Positions 6,842 through 13,339 of a stretch of DNA of 20,727 bases are shown here, one piece after another. The DNA lies in NCBI GenBank assembly GCA_002307315.1, contig DBTZ01000049.1, positions 114,051 to 134,777 on the forward strand, in the 5' to 3' direction. Source of the DNA: Alphaproteobacteria bacterium UBA1303. Lineage in GTDB: Bacteria; Pseudomonadota; Alphaproteobacteria; Micropepsales; Micropepsaceae. A model generated the notes under the pieces. That model was given only the letters and a program-made list of their open reading frames with translations. It ran no database searches and was not told the origin of the DNA. A program made the position numbers and the translations under genes. Each line of letters begins with the position of its first letter. Positions within the stretch are counted from its first letter, which is position 1.

Positions 6842-7564
6842 ATGCGCGGCGGCGCCATCACCCCCGAACTTCTGCTCCAGGCCTATGCCAACGGCCTATT
6901 TCCGATGGCGGAGGCCCACGACGATCCGACGCTCTATTGGGTATCGCCGGAAAAGCGCGGCATCTTTCCGCTTGATGCGTTCCATGTCCCCAAGCGCCTG
7001 GCCCGCACGATCAAATCCGACAAATTCCGAGTCACCTCGGATGTCTGTTTCGAACGGGTGATGGATGAATGCGCCGCGCCCAGGTTGGGACGCGAGGAGA
7101 CTTGGATCAACGGCGAAATCTTACGCCTCTACACCGCGCTCCACGATGCGGGCTATGCCCATTCGATCGAAACATGGCTGGGCGAAGATCTGGTCGGGGG
7201 GCTTTACGGCGTGCATTTGCGCGGTGCGTTCTTCGGCGAAAGCATGTTCTCGACCGCCACCGATGCCAGCAAAGTGGCGCTGGTCCATCTGGTGGCGCGG
7301 CTGAAACTCGGCGGCTTTACGCTGCTGGATACGCAGTTCCTCACCGCGCACCTGGCATCCTTAAGCGCGATCGAGATCCCCCGCGAAGACTACCTGAGCC
7401 GCCTCGATGCGGCACTGAAGGTCGCGGCCTATTGGCCCGCCTCTTCGGGCAATTCCGGCATGGCTTCGTCGGCGCCCTTGTTGGGCGAAACCGGCGCCAC
7501 CGCGGATGCCTCGGGCGGCTTGGCCGGCGCGGCGGTCATGCATTTGATCGCCCAAACGTCGTAG
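6842..7564 (+). CDS. aat: leucyl/phenylalanyl-tRNA--protein transferase
   Basis: This enzyme transfers Leu or Phe from tRNA to proteins with N-terminal Arg or Lys, marking them for ClpAP degradation (N-end rule). The 240 residues show the family core: LLLQAYANGLFPMAE (11-24), YWVSPEKRGIFPLDAFHVP (32-50), ETWINGEI (86-93), VGGLYGVHLRGAFFGESMFS (118-137) and LLDTQFLTAHLASL (161-174). The conserved domain ends near residue 198. The last 42 residues are low-complexity Ala/Gly/Ser and lie antisense to the DUF2155 gene tail. The gap from the GH95 stop is 7 bp; only a weak ribosome-binding site (GGTGA) lies upstream, inside the end of GH95, so translation may be coupled to GH95. Confidence 0.94.
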   Translation: MRGGAITPELLLQAYANGLFPMAEAHDDPTLYWVSPEKRGIFPLDAFHVPKRLARTIKSDKFRVTSDVCFERVMDECAAPRLGREETWINGEILRLYTALHDAGYAHSIETWLGEDLVGGLYGVHLRGAFFGESMFSTATDASKVALVHLVARLKLGGFTLLDTQFLTAHLASLSAIEIPREDYLSRLDAALKVAAYWPASSGNSGMASSAPLLGETGATADASGGLAGAAVMHLIAQTS

Positions 7565-7884
7565 AGCGGGTGCTGCATGCCGTTGAGGCCCGGACTGGAA
7601 GCATACATCCAGCCGGAGAACACCTGCCGGCTCGGGCGGTCGGAGCGGCGATCCTCGATGGTGAGAAAGGCCGAAGTTTCCGGCGTCTCGCTGGGTGGTG
7701 TCGAATAGCAGCTCTTGGCGACAATGGTCAGGGTCGCGTAATTTACCGGCCTGTTCAGCGGCGCATACAGCACCTTGGCATGGCCGGTGATCTTATCGAG
7801 CGCGCGCAACTCCAGCACGGCGCCGCCGGCCGGGATCGGTGCGGCCGCCAGAACCGCCGCCAGAACCGCCCAGCCGAACTTCAT
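7429..7884 (-). CDS. DUF2155 domain-containing exported protein
   Basis: A 151-residue protein of a conserved alphaproteobacterial family with no established biochemical role. Residues 1-22 are a Sec signal peptide (MKFGWAVLAAVLAAAPIPAG). The DUF2155 core spans about 23-115 and includes LRALDKITGHAK (26-37), the cysteine stretch AKSCYSTPPSETPE (56-69), VFSGWMYASSPGL (88-100) and YDVWAIKC (108-115). The two conserved cysteines, 59 and 115, could form a disulfide. The 36-residue Ala/Pro/Glu tail after Cys115 lies antisense to the end of aat. The ATG overlaps the mlaD stop by 4 bp, so it is the third gene of a NDUFA12-mlaD-DUF2155 operon. Confidence 0.87.
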   Translation of the reverse strand: MKFGWAVLAAVLAAAPIPAGGAVLELRALDKITGHAKVLYAPLNRPVNYATLTIVAKSCYSTPPSETPETSAFLTIEDRRSDRPSRQVFSGWMYASSPGLNGMQHPLYDVWAIKCMTAAPAKPPEASAVAPVSPNKGADEAMPELPEEAGQ

Positions 7885-8360
7885 TGCGGCGCCTCGGTGG
7901 TACCGCTACTGCTGCTGCTGCCGCCGACGCCGCCGGCGAAGCGAGCGATCAAGCTCATCATGTCGATGGAACCTTGCGCGGTTTTGATGGCGCCGCCGGG
8001 CGGCAGCATCTTGTCGGAACCGCCCGGAGAGATCGACAGATAGGAGCTGGAGAGCAGACCGGCGCTGGTCACCACCAGCGAAGAATCCTCCGGCACCTTG
8101 ACGTCGCGGTGGACATCCATCGTCACGTTGACGAGGTAATTGGTATCGAGCGTCAACGCCTTGACCGTACCGATCTTGATGCCGGCCAGCCTGACGTCGG
8201 TGCCGACGGCGATGCCGTCCACCCGGTTGACCTTGGCGGTCAACTCGTAGCCCTCCACGCCGGCGGAACCGGCGGAGCGATAGGCGAAAACCACGAACAA
8301 AACCGCCACCACCACCACGGCGGCGCCGATCAATATTTCGACAGTCCTATTGGTATGCAT
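7881..8360 (-). CDS. mlaD: MlaD-like MCE-domain protein, inner-membrane anchored
   Basis: A substrate-binding protein of Mla-type phospholipid transport, which moves lipids between the inner and outer membranes to keep outer-membrane asymmetry. The 159 residues comprise a single transmembrane helix (about 8-28) and one MCE domain (about 38-113) with YELTAKVNRVDGIAVGTDV and VRLAGIKIGTVK. A Gly/Ser-rich tail follows. The Mla partners (MlaE permease, MlaF ATPase, MlaC) are not nearby in this window. In alphaproteobacteria such a solitary mlaD beside NDUFA12 and DUF2155 genes is a known arrangement. It starts immediately beside the NDUFA12 stop and overlaps DUF2155 by 4 bp. Confidence 0.92.
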   Translation of the reverse strand: MHTNRTVEILIGAAVVVVAVLFVVFAYRSAGSAGVEGYELTAKVNRVDGIAVGTDVRLAGIKIGTVKALTLDTNYLVNVTMDVHRDVKVPEDSSLVVTSAGLLSSSYLSISPGGSDKMLPPGGAIKTAQGSIDMMSLIARFAGGVGGSSSSSGTTEAPQ

Positions 8361-8732
8361 TCACGGACTCCAGGGTTCGTAATCGCCACGGGCCGAGATG
8401 CGCCTGCCGCCGCGCATCAAACTGCCCGAAGGATAATACGCGGCCGACGTACCGCTCAAATTGGGCATATGGCCCTTTTCCCAAGGTTTGCGCACGGAAT
8501 CAACCGGCGGAAGCTCGATCGTGCGATGCAACCAGCCATGCCACTCGGCTGGGACCTTCGAACCATCGACGATGTCCTTGTACAGAACCCACCGGCGCCC
8601 CCCCTTGCGCGATCGATAATAGCGGTTGCCGTAAGCATCCCGCCCGACGAAGACGCCCGTCAGCCACGTGGTGACCAAAGTACCGGCGGTGGCATCCCGC
8701 CACCAGATGAACAAGGCCCGTAGCAGACCCAT
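8361..8732 (-). CDS. NDUFA12-family NADH:ubiquinone oxidoreductase accessory subunit
   Basis: A 123-residue homologue of the mitochondrial complex I accessory subunit NDUFA12 (B17.2), which associates with the peripheral arm of respiratory complex I at the inner membrane. Family landmarks are VGRDAYGNRYYRSRKGGRRW (29-48), WVLYKDIVDGSKVPAEWHGW (48-67) followed by LHRTIELPP. The presence of this subunit is characteristic of alphaproteobacteria and mitochondria. The start at 8732 is preceded by GAGGG on this strand. It is the first gene of the operon with mlaD and DUF2155. Confidence 0.93.
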   Translation of the reverse strand: MGLLRALFIWWRDATAGTLVTTWLTGVFVGRDAYGNRYYRSRKGGRRWVLYKDIVDGSKVPAEWHGWLHRTIELPPVDSVRKPWEKGHMPNLSGTSAAYYPSGSLMRGGRRISARGDYEPWSP

Positions 8733-8761
8733 GTAAAGCCCTCGATCGAAATCCGTTCGCG

Positions 8762-8790
8762 ATCATAAAGGGGCAAACGGCGGATGGCGA
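8762..8790 (-). promoter_or_regulatory. candidate promoter of the NDUFA12-mlaD-DUF2155 operon
   Basis: Read on the minus strand, TCGCCA (plus 8785-8790) and TATGAT (plus 8762-8767) are 17 bp apart. The -10 has 5 of 6 consensus matches and the -35 has 4 of 6. It lies about 30 bp upstream of the NDUFA12 start codon. Confidence 0.4.
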
Positions 8791-8945
8791 GCCACGAATG
8801 CCGGCCGCCGTGCAATTCGCTATTCGTTATCCGTTCTATCCACAATCCCTCCACAAAGTTTTTTTCCCTGTGGGCTTCAAGGAAATGAAAAATTTTTCTG
8901 CGCCATTTTTTGAACCCGCTTGACTCGCGGGTTTTGTAAACGAGT

Positions 8946-8990
8946 GTTAAGGATTATGCTCCCCGGTTAAGCTTTCATTTACCACTTAAC
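8946..8990. promoter_or_regulatory. three GTTAAG half-sites upstream of nrdJ
   Basis: GTTAAG occurs at 8946-8951 and 8966-8971, and its complement CTTAAC at 8985-8990, so the sites repeat at about 20-bp (two-turn) intervals in a stretch that is AT-richer than the genes. The second and third form an inverted pair. A transcription factor such as a response regulator could bind here, but the spacing does not fit the CtrA site TTAA-N7-TTAA. The gene-free stretch 8733-9186 also holds an AT-rich segment (8837-8945) with TTGACT at 8920-8925 but no convincing -10. Confidence 0.3.
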
Positions 8991-9028
8991 GCTTGCGCGG
9001 CCGAGGGGGCGGGACAATACTTAGCCCC

Positions 9029-9109
9029 TGTCGCTGCCCGCGACACCAAATCTGGCGGAAACACCAATCCCTAGCCGCCGGGATGCTCGCCATGCAGGCA
9101 AGAATCCCG
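9029..9109 (+). promoter_or_regulatory. structured leader candidate of nrdJ
   Basis: Two hairpins lie between the GTTAAG sites and the nrdJ start. The first is TGTCGC (9029-9034) with GCGACA (9040-9045), a 5-nt loop. The second pairs CGGGAT (9079-9084) with ATCCCG (9104-9109), then after an interior loop GCC (9089-9091) with GGC (9097-9099). Between them GGCGG (9054-9058) can pair with CCGCC (9075-9079). This would suit a structured mRNA leader. I see no cobalamin-riboswitch B12 box. A transcription start upstream of 9029 is assumed, not seen. Confidence 0.3.
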
Positions 9110-9186
9110 ATGGAGGGGCGTCTCTGTCCGAAAACGGCGCGTGTGGCAGCCAACACGTTGATTTGTTTATTTTTTCGGGGGTCGGC

Positions 9187-12100
9187 ATGCACATCCGTCG
9201 TCATTTTACCCAGGAAGGCCATTCGCCTTACGAGGGTATCGCTTTTCGCAAGACTGCAAGCGAGATCCGTAATCCCGACGGATCGGTGGTGTTTCAGCAG
9301 ACCGACATCGATGTGCCGGAAAGCTGGAGCCAGGTCGCAAGCGACGTGCTGGCCCAGAAGTATTTCCGCAAGGCCGGCGTGCCGGCGGCGTGCAAGCCCG
9401 TGGCCGAAGACGGCGTGCCCGAATGGCTGTGGCGCCAAACGGCGGACGGCGAGGAAACCGCAGGCGAGACGTCTGCCCGCCAAGTGTTCGACCGCTTGGC
9501 CGGCGCCTGGACCTATTGGGGTTGGAAAGGCGGCTATTTCGATTCGGAGGAAGACGCCCGCGCCTTCCACGACGAATTGTGCGTCATGCTGGCGACCCAA
9601 AAATGCGCCCCCAACAGCCCGCAATGGTTCAACACCGGCCTCAACTGGGCCTACGGCATCGACGGACCGAGCCAGGGCCACTTCTATGTCGACGACAAAA
9701 CCGGCGAAGTGGCCAAATCCCCCTCGGCCTACGAACGGCCGCAGCCGCACGCCTGTTTCATTCAATCGGTGGGCGACGATCTGGTCAACGACGGCGGGAT
9801 CATGGATTTGTGGACCCGCGAAGCGCGGCTGTTCAAATACGGCTCGGGCACCGGCACCAACTTCTCGTCCTTGCGCGGCGAGAACGAAAAACTGTCCGGC
9901 GGCGGCAAGTCGTCGGGGCTAATGAGCTTCCTCAAGATCGGCGACCGCGCGGCGGGCGCCATTAAATCGGGCGGCACCACGCGGCGGGCCGCCAAGATGG
10001 TGATCGTCGACATCGACCACCCCGACATCGAGGATTTCATCGACTGGAAGGTGATCGAGGAACAGAAAGTTGCCGCCCTGGTGGCCGGCTCCAAGCTGAC
10101 CGAGCGGCACCTCAAGGCGGTGTTGAAGGCGTGCGTCAATTGCCAGGGCTCGGGAGACGATTGCTTCGACGCAAAGAAGAACCCGGCCCTGCGCCGCGAA
10201 GTAAGGGCCGCCCGCAAGGATTTCGTGCCCGACAATTTGATCGAGCGGGTGATCTCGTTCGCCAAACAGGGCTACAAGGACATCGATTTCAAGACCTACG
10301 ACACCGATTGGGATTCCGAGGCCTATCTTTCGGTCTCGGGGCAGAATTCCAACAACACGGTGCGGGTGACCGACGAATTCCTCAAGGCGGTGCTGGATGA
10401 CGGCGAATGGAACCTGACCGCGCGCTGTTCGGGCGAAATCGTCAAGACGGTTAAGGCGCGCGCGCTGTGGGAAAAGATCTCCTACGCCGCCTGGGCCTGC
10501 GCCGATCCCGGCATCCAATTCCACACCACCATTAACGACTGGCACACCTGCCCGGCGGGCGGCGAGATCCGGGCCTCGAACCCATGCTCGGAATACATGT
10601 TCCTCGACGATACCGCCTGCAACCTCGCCTCGCTCAACTTGATGGCGTTCAGGAAAGAAGAAGACGGCAAAAAAACCTTCGACGTCCCCGCCTTCGAACA
10701 TGCGGTCAAGCTGTGGACGCTGGTGCTGGAAATTTCGGTCTTGATGGCCCAGTTCCCGTCGGAAGCGATCGCCCGGCGGTCCTACGATTACCGCACCCTG
10801 GGCCTCGGCTTCGCCAACATCGGCGGCTTGCTGATGTCGGCCGGCATTCCCTACGACAGTCGCGAGGGGCGCGCCTATGCCGGCGCGATTGCCGCGCTGA
10901 TGACCGGGGTTTCCTATGCCATGAGCGCGCAAATCGCCTCCGAGCGCGGAGCCTTCGCCGGCTATATGGCCAACCGCGATTCCATGCTGCGGGTGATCCG
11001 CAACCATCGGCGCGCCGCCTACGGCGAAACCGTCGGCTACGAAAAACTGTCGGTGACGCCGGTACCGCTCGACGCCGAGGCGGCGATGCAGGGCGATCTG
11101 GTGCGCGCGGCGCGGGCCGCTTGGGACGATGCGCTGGTGGTCGGCGAACGCTACGGCTTTCGCAACGCGCAGGTTTCGGTGATCGCGCCGACCGGTACCA
11201 TTGGTCTGGTGATGGATTGCGACACCACCGGGGTCGAGCCCGACTTCGCCCTGGTCAAATTCAAGAAGCTGGCCGGCGGCGGCTATTTCAAGATCATCAA
11301 CCGCTGCGTCCCCGAGGCGCTCGCCTCGCTGGGCTACGATCGGCCGCAAATCGACGACATCGTCGCCTACGCCGTGGGCCACGGCACGTTGGAATCCTTT
11401 GCCGGCTCGCTCGGTCACGCGGCGCTCCGCGAAAAAGGCTTCGACGACGAGAGCCTCAGCAAGATCGAAGCTTCGCTGGAAGCGGCCTTCGACATCCGTT
11501 TTGTGTTCAACAAATGGACGCTCGGCGAGGAATTCTGCCGCGATGCGCTAAAGCTCGATGCGGCGGCGATGGACGCCTACGACTTCGACATGCTGAAGGC
11601 GCTCGGCTTCGCCAAGGCCGACGTCGAAGCCGCCAACCTCTACGTCTGCGGGGCGATGACGCTGGAAGGCGCGCCGCATTTGAAGCCCGAGCATCTGCCG
11701 GTGTTCGATTGCGCCAATCCGTGCGGGCGCATCGGCAAGCGGTCATTAAGCGTCGACAGCCACATCCGCATGATGGCATCGGTGCAGCCGTTTATTTCCG
11801 GCGCCATCTCCAAGACCGTCAACATGCCGAACAGTGCATCGGTCAAGGAATGCGGCGAAAGCTATCTGGCGTCGTGGAAGCTGGGCCTCAAGGCCAACGC
11901 GCTCTACCGCGACGGCTCGAAGCTGTCGCAGCCGCTGTCGTCCCAGGTGTTCGACTTCGACGAGGACGAGGCCGAGGAATTGGCCGCCGCCCCCGCCGCC
12001 GCCAAGGCCGGAATAACCGCCGAGAAGATCATCGAGCGGGTGGTCGAGCATGTGGTGCGCGACCGCGAACGCGAAGCGCTTCCCGCCCGCCGCAAGGGCT

Positions 12101-12903
12101 ATACCCAAAAGGCCATCGTCGGCGGCCATAAGGTCTATTTGCGCACCGGCGAATACGAAGACGGCCGCCCCGGCGAAATCTTCATCGACATGCACAAGGA
12201 AGGCGCCGCTTTCCGCAGCCTGATGAACAACTTCGCCATCGCCATTTCGATCGGCCTGCAATACGGCGTGCCGCTGGAGGAATATGTCGACGCCTTCACC
12301 TTCACCCGCTTCGAGCCGGCCGGCATGGTGATCGGCAACGAGACCATCAAGACCGCCACCAGCGTGCTGGACTACATCTTCCGCGAACTGGCGGTCTCCT
12401 ATCTCGGCCGCAACGATCTGGCGCACGTACCGCCGCACTACGACGAAGACCTCGGCGGCGGCGTAGCGGAAGGCCAGCGCAAGGACGCGCCGGTGCTGAA
12501 CCGCGCCACCTCGATCGGCTTCATCCGCGGCAATGTCCACCGTATCGGCGTGGTGCGCAGCGGGGCGGCGCCGGTGGTGATGGCAAAGACGGTGGAAGCC
12601 CACGCCCTCGTATCGGCGACCGAAGTCCATTCCCACGCCACCGCCGAGCATGTCGAAGTGGCGCTGAACCAGATCGCCACCGAGGTGATGGAGGCGATGG
12701 GAAATCCGGTGAACACCGCGGTCGCCACGCTGGAATCGCGGCTTGCCGGCAACGCCGAGGACCTCCGTGCCCGCCGCGTCGCCGAAGCCAGGCTGAAGGG
12801 CTACGGGGGCGACGCCTGCCCGTCCTGCGGAAACTTCACCTTGGTGCGCAACGGCACCTGCATGAAGTGCGACACCTGCGGCGGCACTACCGGGTGCAGT
12901 TGA
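9187..12903 (+). CDS. nrdJ: adenosylcobalamin-dependent (class II) ribonucleotide reductase
   Basis: This cytosolic enzyme reduces ribonucleotides to deoxyribonucleotides with coenzyme B12 as radical source, so it works with or without oxygen. The 1238 residues match the long alphaproteobacterial NrdJ type. Residues matching Thermotoga NrdJ are visible: Cys190 in HACFIQSV (first redox cysteine), the thiyl-radical Cys467 in NPCSEYM, and its redox partner Cys478 in DDTACNLAS, exactly 11 residues on as in Thermotoga. SGTGTNFSSLRGENE and the C-terminal zinc-ribbon cysteines (CPSC, then CMKCDTCGGTTGC) are also present. ATG 9187 is chosen over TTG 9163 because MHIRRHFTQEG fits the family N-terminus and GGGGG lies just upstream. 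The gene stands alone, with a terminator behind it. Confidence 0.96.
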   Translation: MHIRRHFTQEGHSPYEGIAFRKTASEIRNPDGSVVFQQTDIDVPESWSQVASDVLAQKYFRKAGVPAACKPVAEDGVPEWLWRQTADGEETAGETSARQVFDRLAGAWTYWGWKGGYFDSEEDARAFHDELCVMLATQKCAPNSPQWFNTGLNWAYGIDGPSQGHFYVDDKTGEVAKSPSAYERPQPHACFIQSVGDDLVNDGGIMDLWTREARLFKYGSGTGTNFSSLRGENEKLSGGGKSSGLMSFLKIGDRAAGAIKSGGTTRRAAKMVIVDIDHPDIEDFIDWKVIEEQKVAALVAGSKLTERHLKAVLKACVNCQGSGDDCFDAKKNPALRREVRAARKDFVPDNLIERVISFAKQGYKDIDFKTYDTDWDSEAYLSVSGQNSNNTVRVTDEFLKAVLDDGEWNLTARCSGEIVKTVKARALWEKISYAAWACADPGIQFHTTINDWHTCPAGGEIRASNPCSEYMFLDDTACNLASLNLMAFRKEEDGKKTFDVPAFEHAVKLWTLVLEISVLMAQFPSEAIARRSYDYRTLGLGFANIGGLLMSAGIPYDSREGRAYAGAIAALMTGVSYAMSAQIASERGAFAGYMANRDSMLRVIRNHRRAAYGETVGYEKLSVTPVPLDAEAAMQGDLVRAARAAWDDALVVGERYGFRNAQVSVIAPTGTIGLVMDCDTTGVEPDFALVKFKKLAGGGYFKIINRCVPEALASLGYDRPQIDDIVAYAVGHGTLESFAGSLGHAALREKGFDDESLSKIEASLEAAFDIRFVFNKWTLGEEFCRDALKLDAAAMDAYDFDMLKALGFAKADVEAANLYVCGAMTLEGAPHLKPEHLPVFDCANPCGRIGKRSLSVDSHIRMMASVQPFISGAISKTVNMPNSASVKECGESYLASWKLGLKANALYRDGSKLSQPLSSQVFDFDEDEAEELAAAPAAAKAGITAEKIIERVVEHVVRDREREALPARRKGYTQKAIVGGHKVYLRTGEYEDGRPGEIFIDMHKEGAAFRSLMNNFAIAISIGLQYGVPLEEYVDAFTFTRFEPAGMVIGNETIKTATSVLDYIFRELAVSYLGRNDLAHVPPHYDEDLGGGVAEGQRKDAPVLNRATSIGFIRGNVHRIGVVRSGAAPVVMAKTVEAHALVSATEVHSHATAEHVEVALNQIATEVMEAMGNPVNTAVATLESRLAGNAEDLRARRVAEARLKGYGGDACPSCGNFTLVRNGTCMKCDTCGGTTGCS

Positions 12904-12933
12904 CGAAAACCGATACGCATTTGGCATGAACCC

Positions 12934-12974
12934 TTGGCGGCGCGGTCGGCAGATCGCGTCGCCAAAGGCTTTTT
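12934..12974 (+). terminator. intrinsic terminator after nrdJ
   Basis: TTGGCGGCGCG (12934-12944) pairs with CGCGTCGCCAA (12955-12965) as an 11-bp stem with one G-U pair and a 10-nt loop. AGGC and then five T (12970-12974) follow, 31 bp after the nrdJ stop. The short gap between stem and T-tract is slightly unusual. Confidence 0.6.
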
Positions 12975-12995
12975 GGGAACAAACGCAGCATTGGG

Positions 12996-13007
12996 TTGTA
13001 ATTACAA
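12996..13007. promoter_or_regulatory. perfect 12-bp palindrome, possible operator
   Basis: TTGTAATTACAA is its own reverse complement and lies in an AT-rich segment 330 bp upstream of gyrA. It resembles general dimeric-regulator sites (TTGT...ACAA) but I cannot assign a regulator. Confidence 0.25.
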
Positions 13008-13182
13008 TTATTCTATCTTGGTTTGTGTTTTTATCCTCAACACTTCGTTCGCATTCCTTGCGGTTTCCCCCCTTGCGCCTTGCATCGGCAAACGGCGAAA
13101 ATTCGTTCGCATATCGCCGTTTATTCCCCCGACGGCGGCATCTTTTGCTGGCGGAATCGCTTCGCAAAATGTTAGTAGGAAA

Positions 13183-13220
13183 GGCCGTTTTGCCTTACCG
13201 GAACGGCCGTATTTTCGGCC
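13183..13220 (+). other. two mutually exclusive hairpins upstream of gyrA
   Basis: GGCCGTT (13183-13189) can pair with AACGGCC (13202-13208). Alternatively GGCCG (13205-13209) can pair with CGGCC (13216-13220). The two share 13205-13208 and cannot form together. No leader peptide is evident, so an attenuator is only a possibility. I see no gene in 12904-13339. The recognisable contents are the nrdJ terminator, the palindrome at 12996, these hairpins and the dispersed repeat. Confidence 0.3.
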
Positions 13221-13224
13221 CCCT

Positions 13225-13328
13225 TAGAGCGCTTCACAGAAAAGTGGAATCCGGTTTTCTGGTATGAAGCGCGACAAAACTAGGAGATAGAGCATTTCAG
13301 TGTTTCCGTTAATCAGTGAAATGCTCTA
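13225..13328 (+). repeat. MITE-like dispersed palindromic repeat, copy 2 (well preserved)
   Basis: A 104-bp element homologous to 4012-4116. The two ends are imperfect inverted repeats: TAGAGCGCTTCA at the left, and the complement of TAGAGCATTTCA at the right (10 of 12 identical). Hairpin 1 has arms GCGCTTCA and TGAAGCGC with an inner pair AGAAAA/TTTTCT. Hairpin 2 has perfect 12-bp arms, TAGAGCATTTCA (13288-13299) and TGAAATGCTCTA (13317-13328), around a 17-nt loop. No transposase is nearby. The right end abuts the gyrA Shine-Dalgarno AGGGA (13328-13332). Confidence 0.87.
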
Positions 13329-13339
13329 GGGAACAGAAT

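Noticed and set aside
8836..8860. DnaA boxes or an origin near CTATCCACA
   Set aside because: One near-match (8 of 9) and a weak second one are not enough, and no dnaA, parAB or hemE-type context exists.
9163..9186. TTG 9163 as nrdJ start
   Set aside because: No ribosome-binding site; the family N-terminus begins at the ATG at 9187.
8733..9186. Cobalamin riboswitch ahead of nrdJ
   Set aside because: I could not find the B12 box or the conserved core; a covariance search would settle it.
13316..13339. GTG 13316 as gyrA start
   Set aside because: It lies in the arm of the repeat hairpin without a Shine-Dalgarno; TTG 13340 has AGGGA at 7 bp. Not fully excluded.
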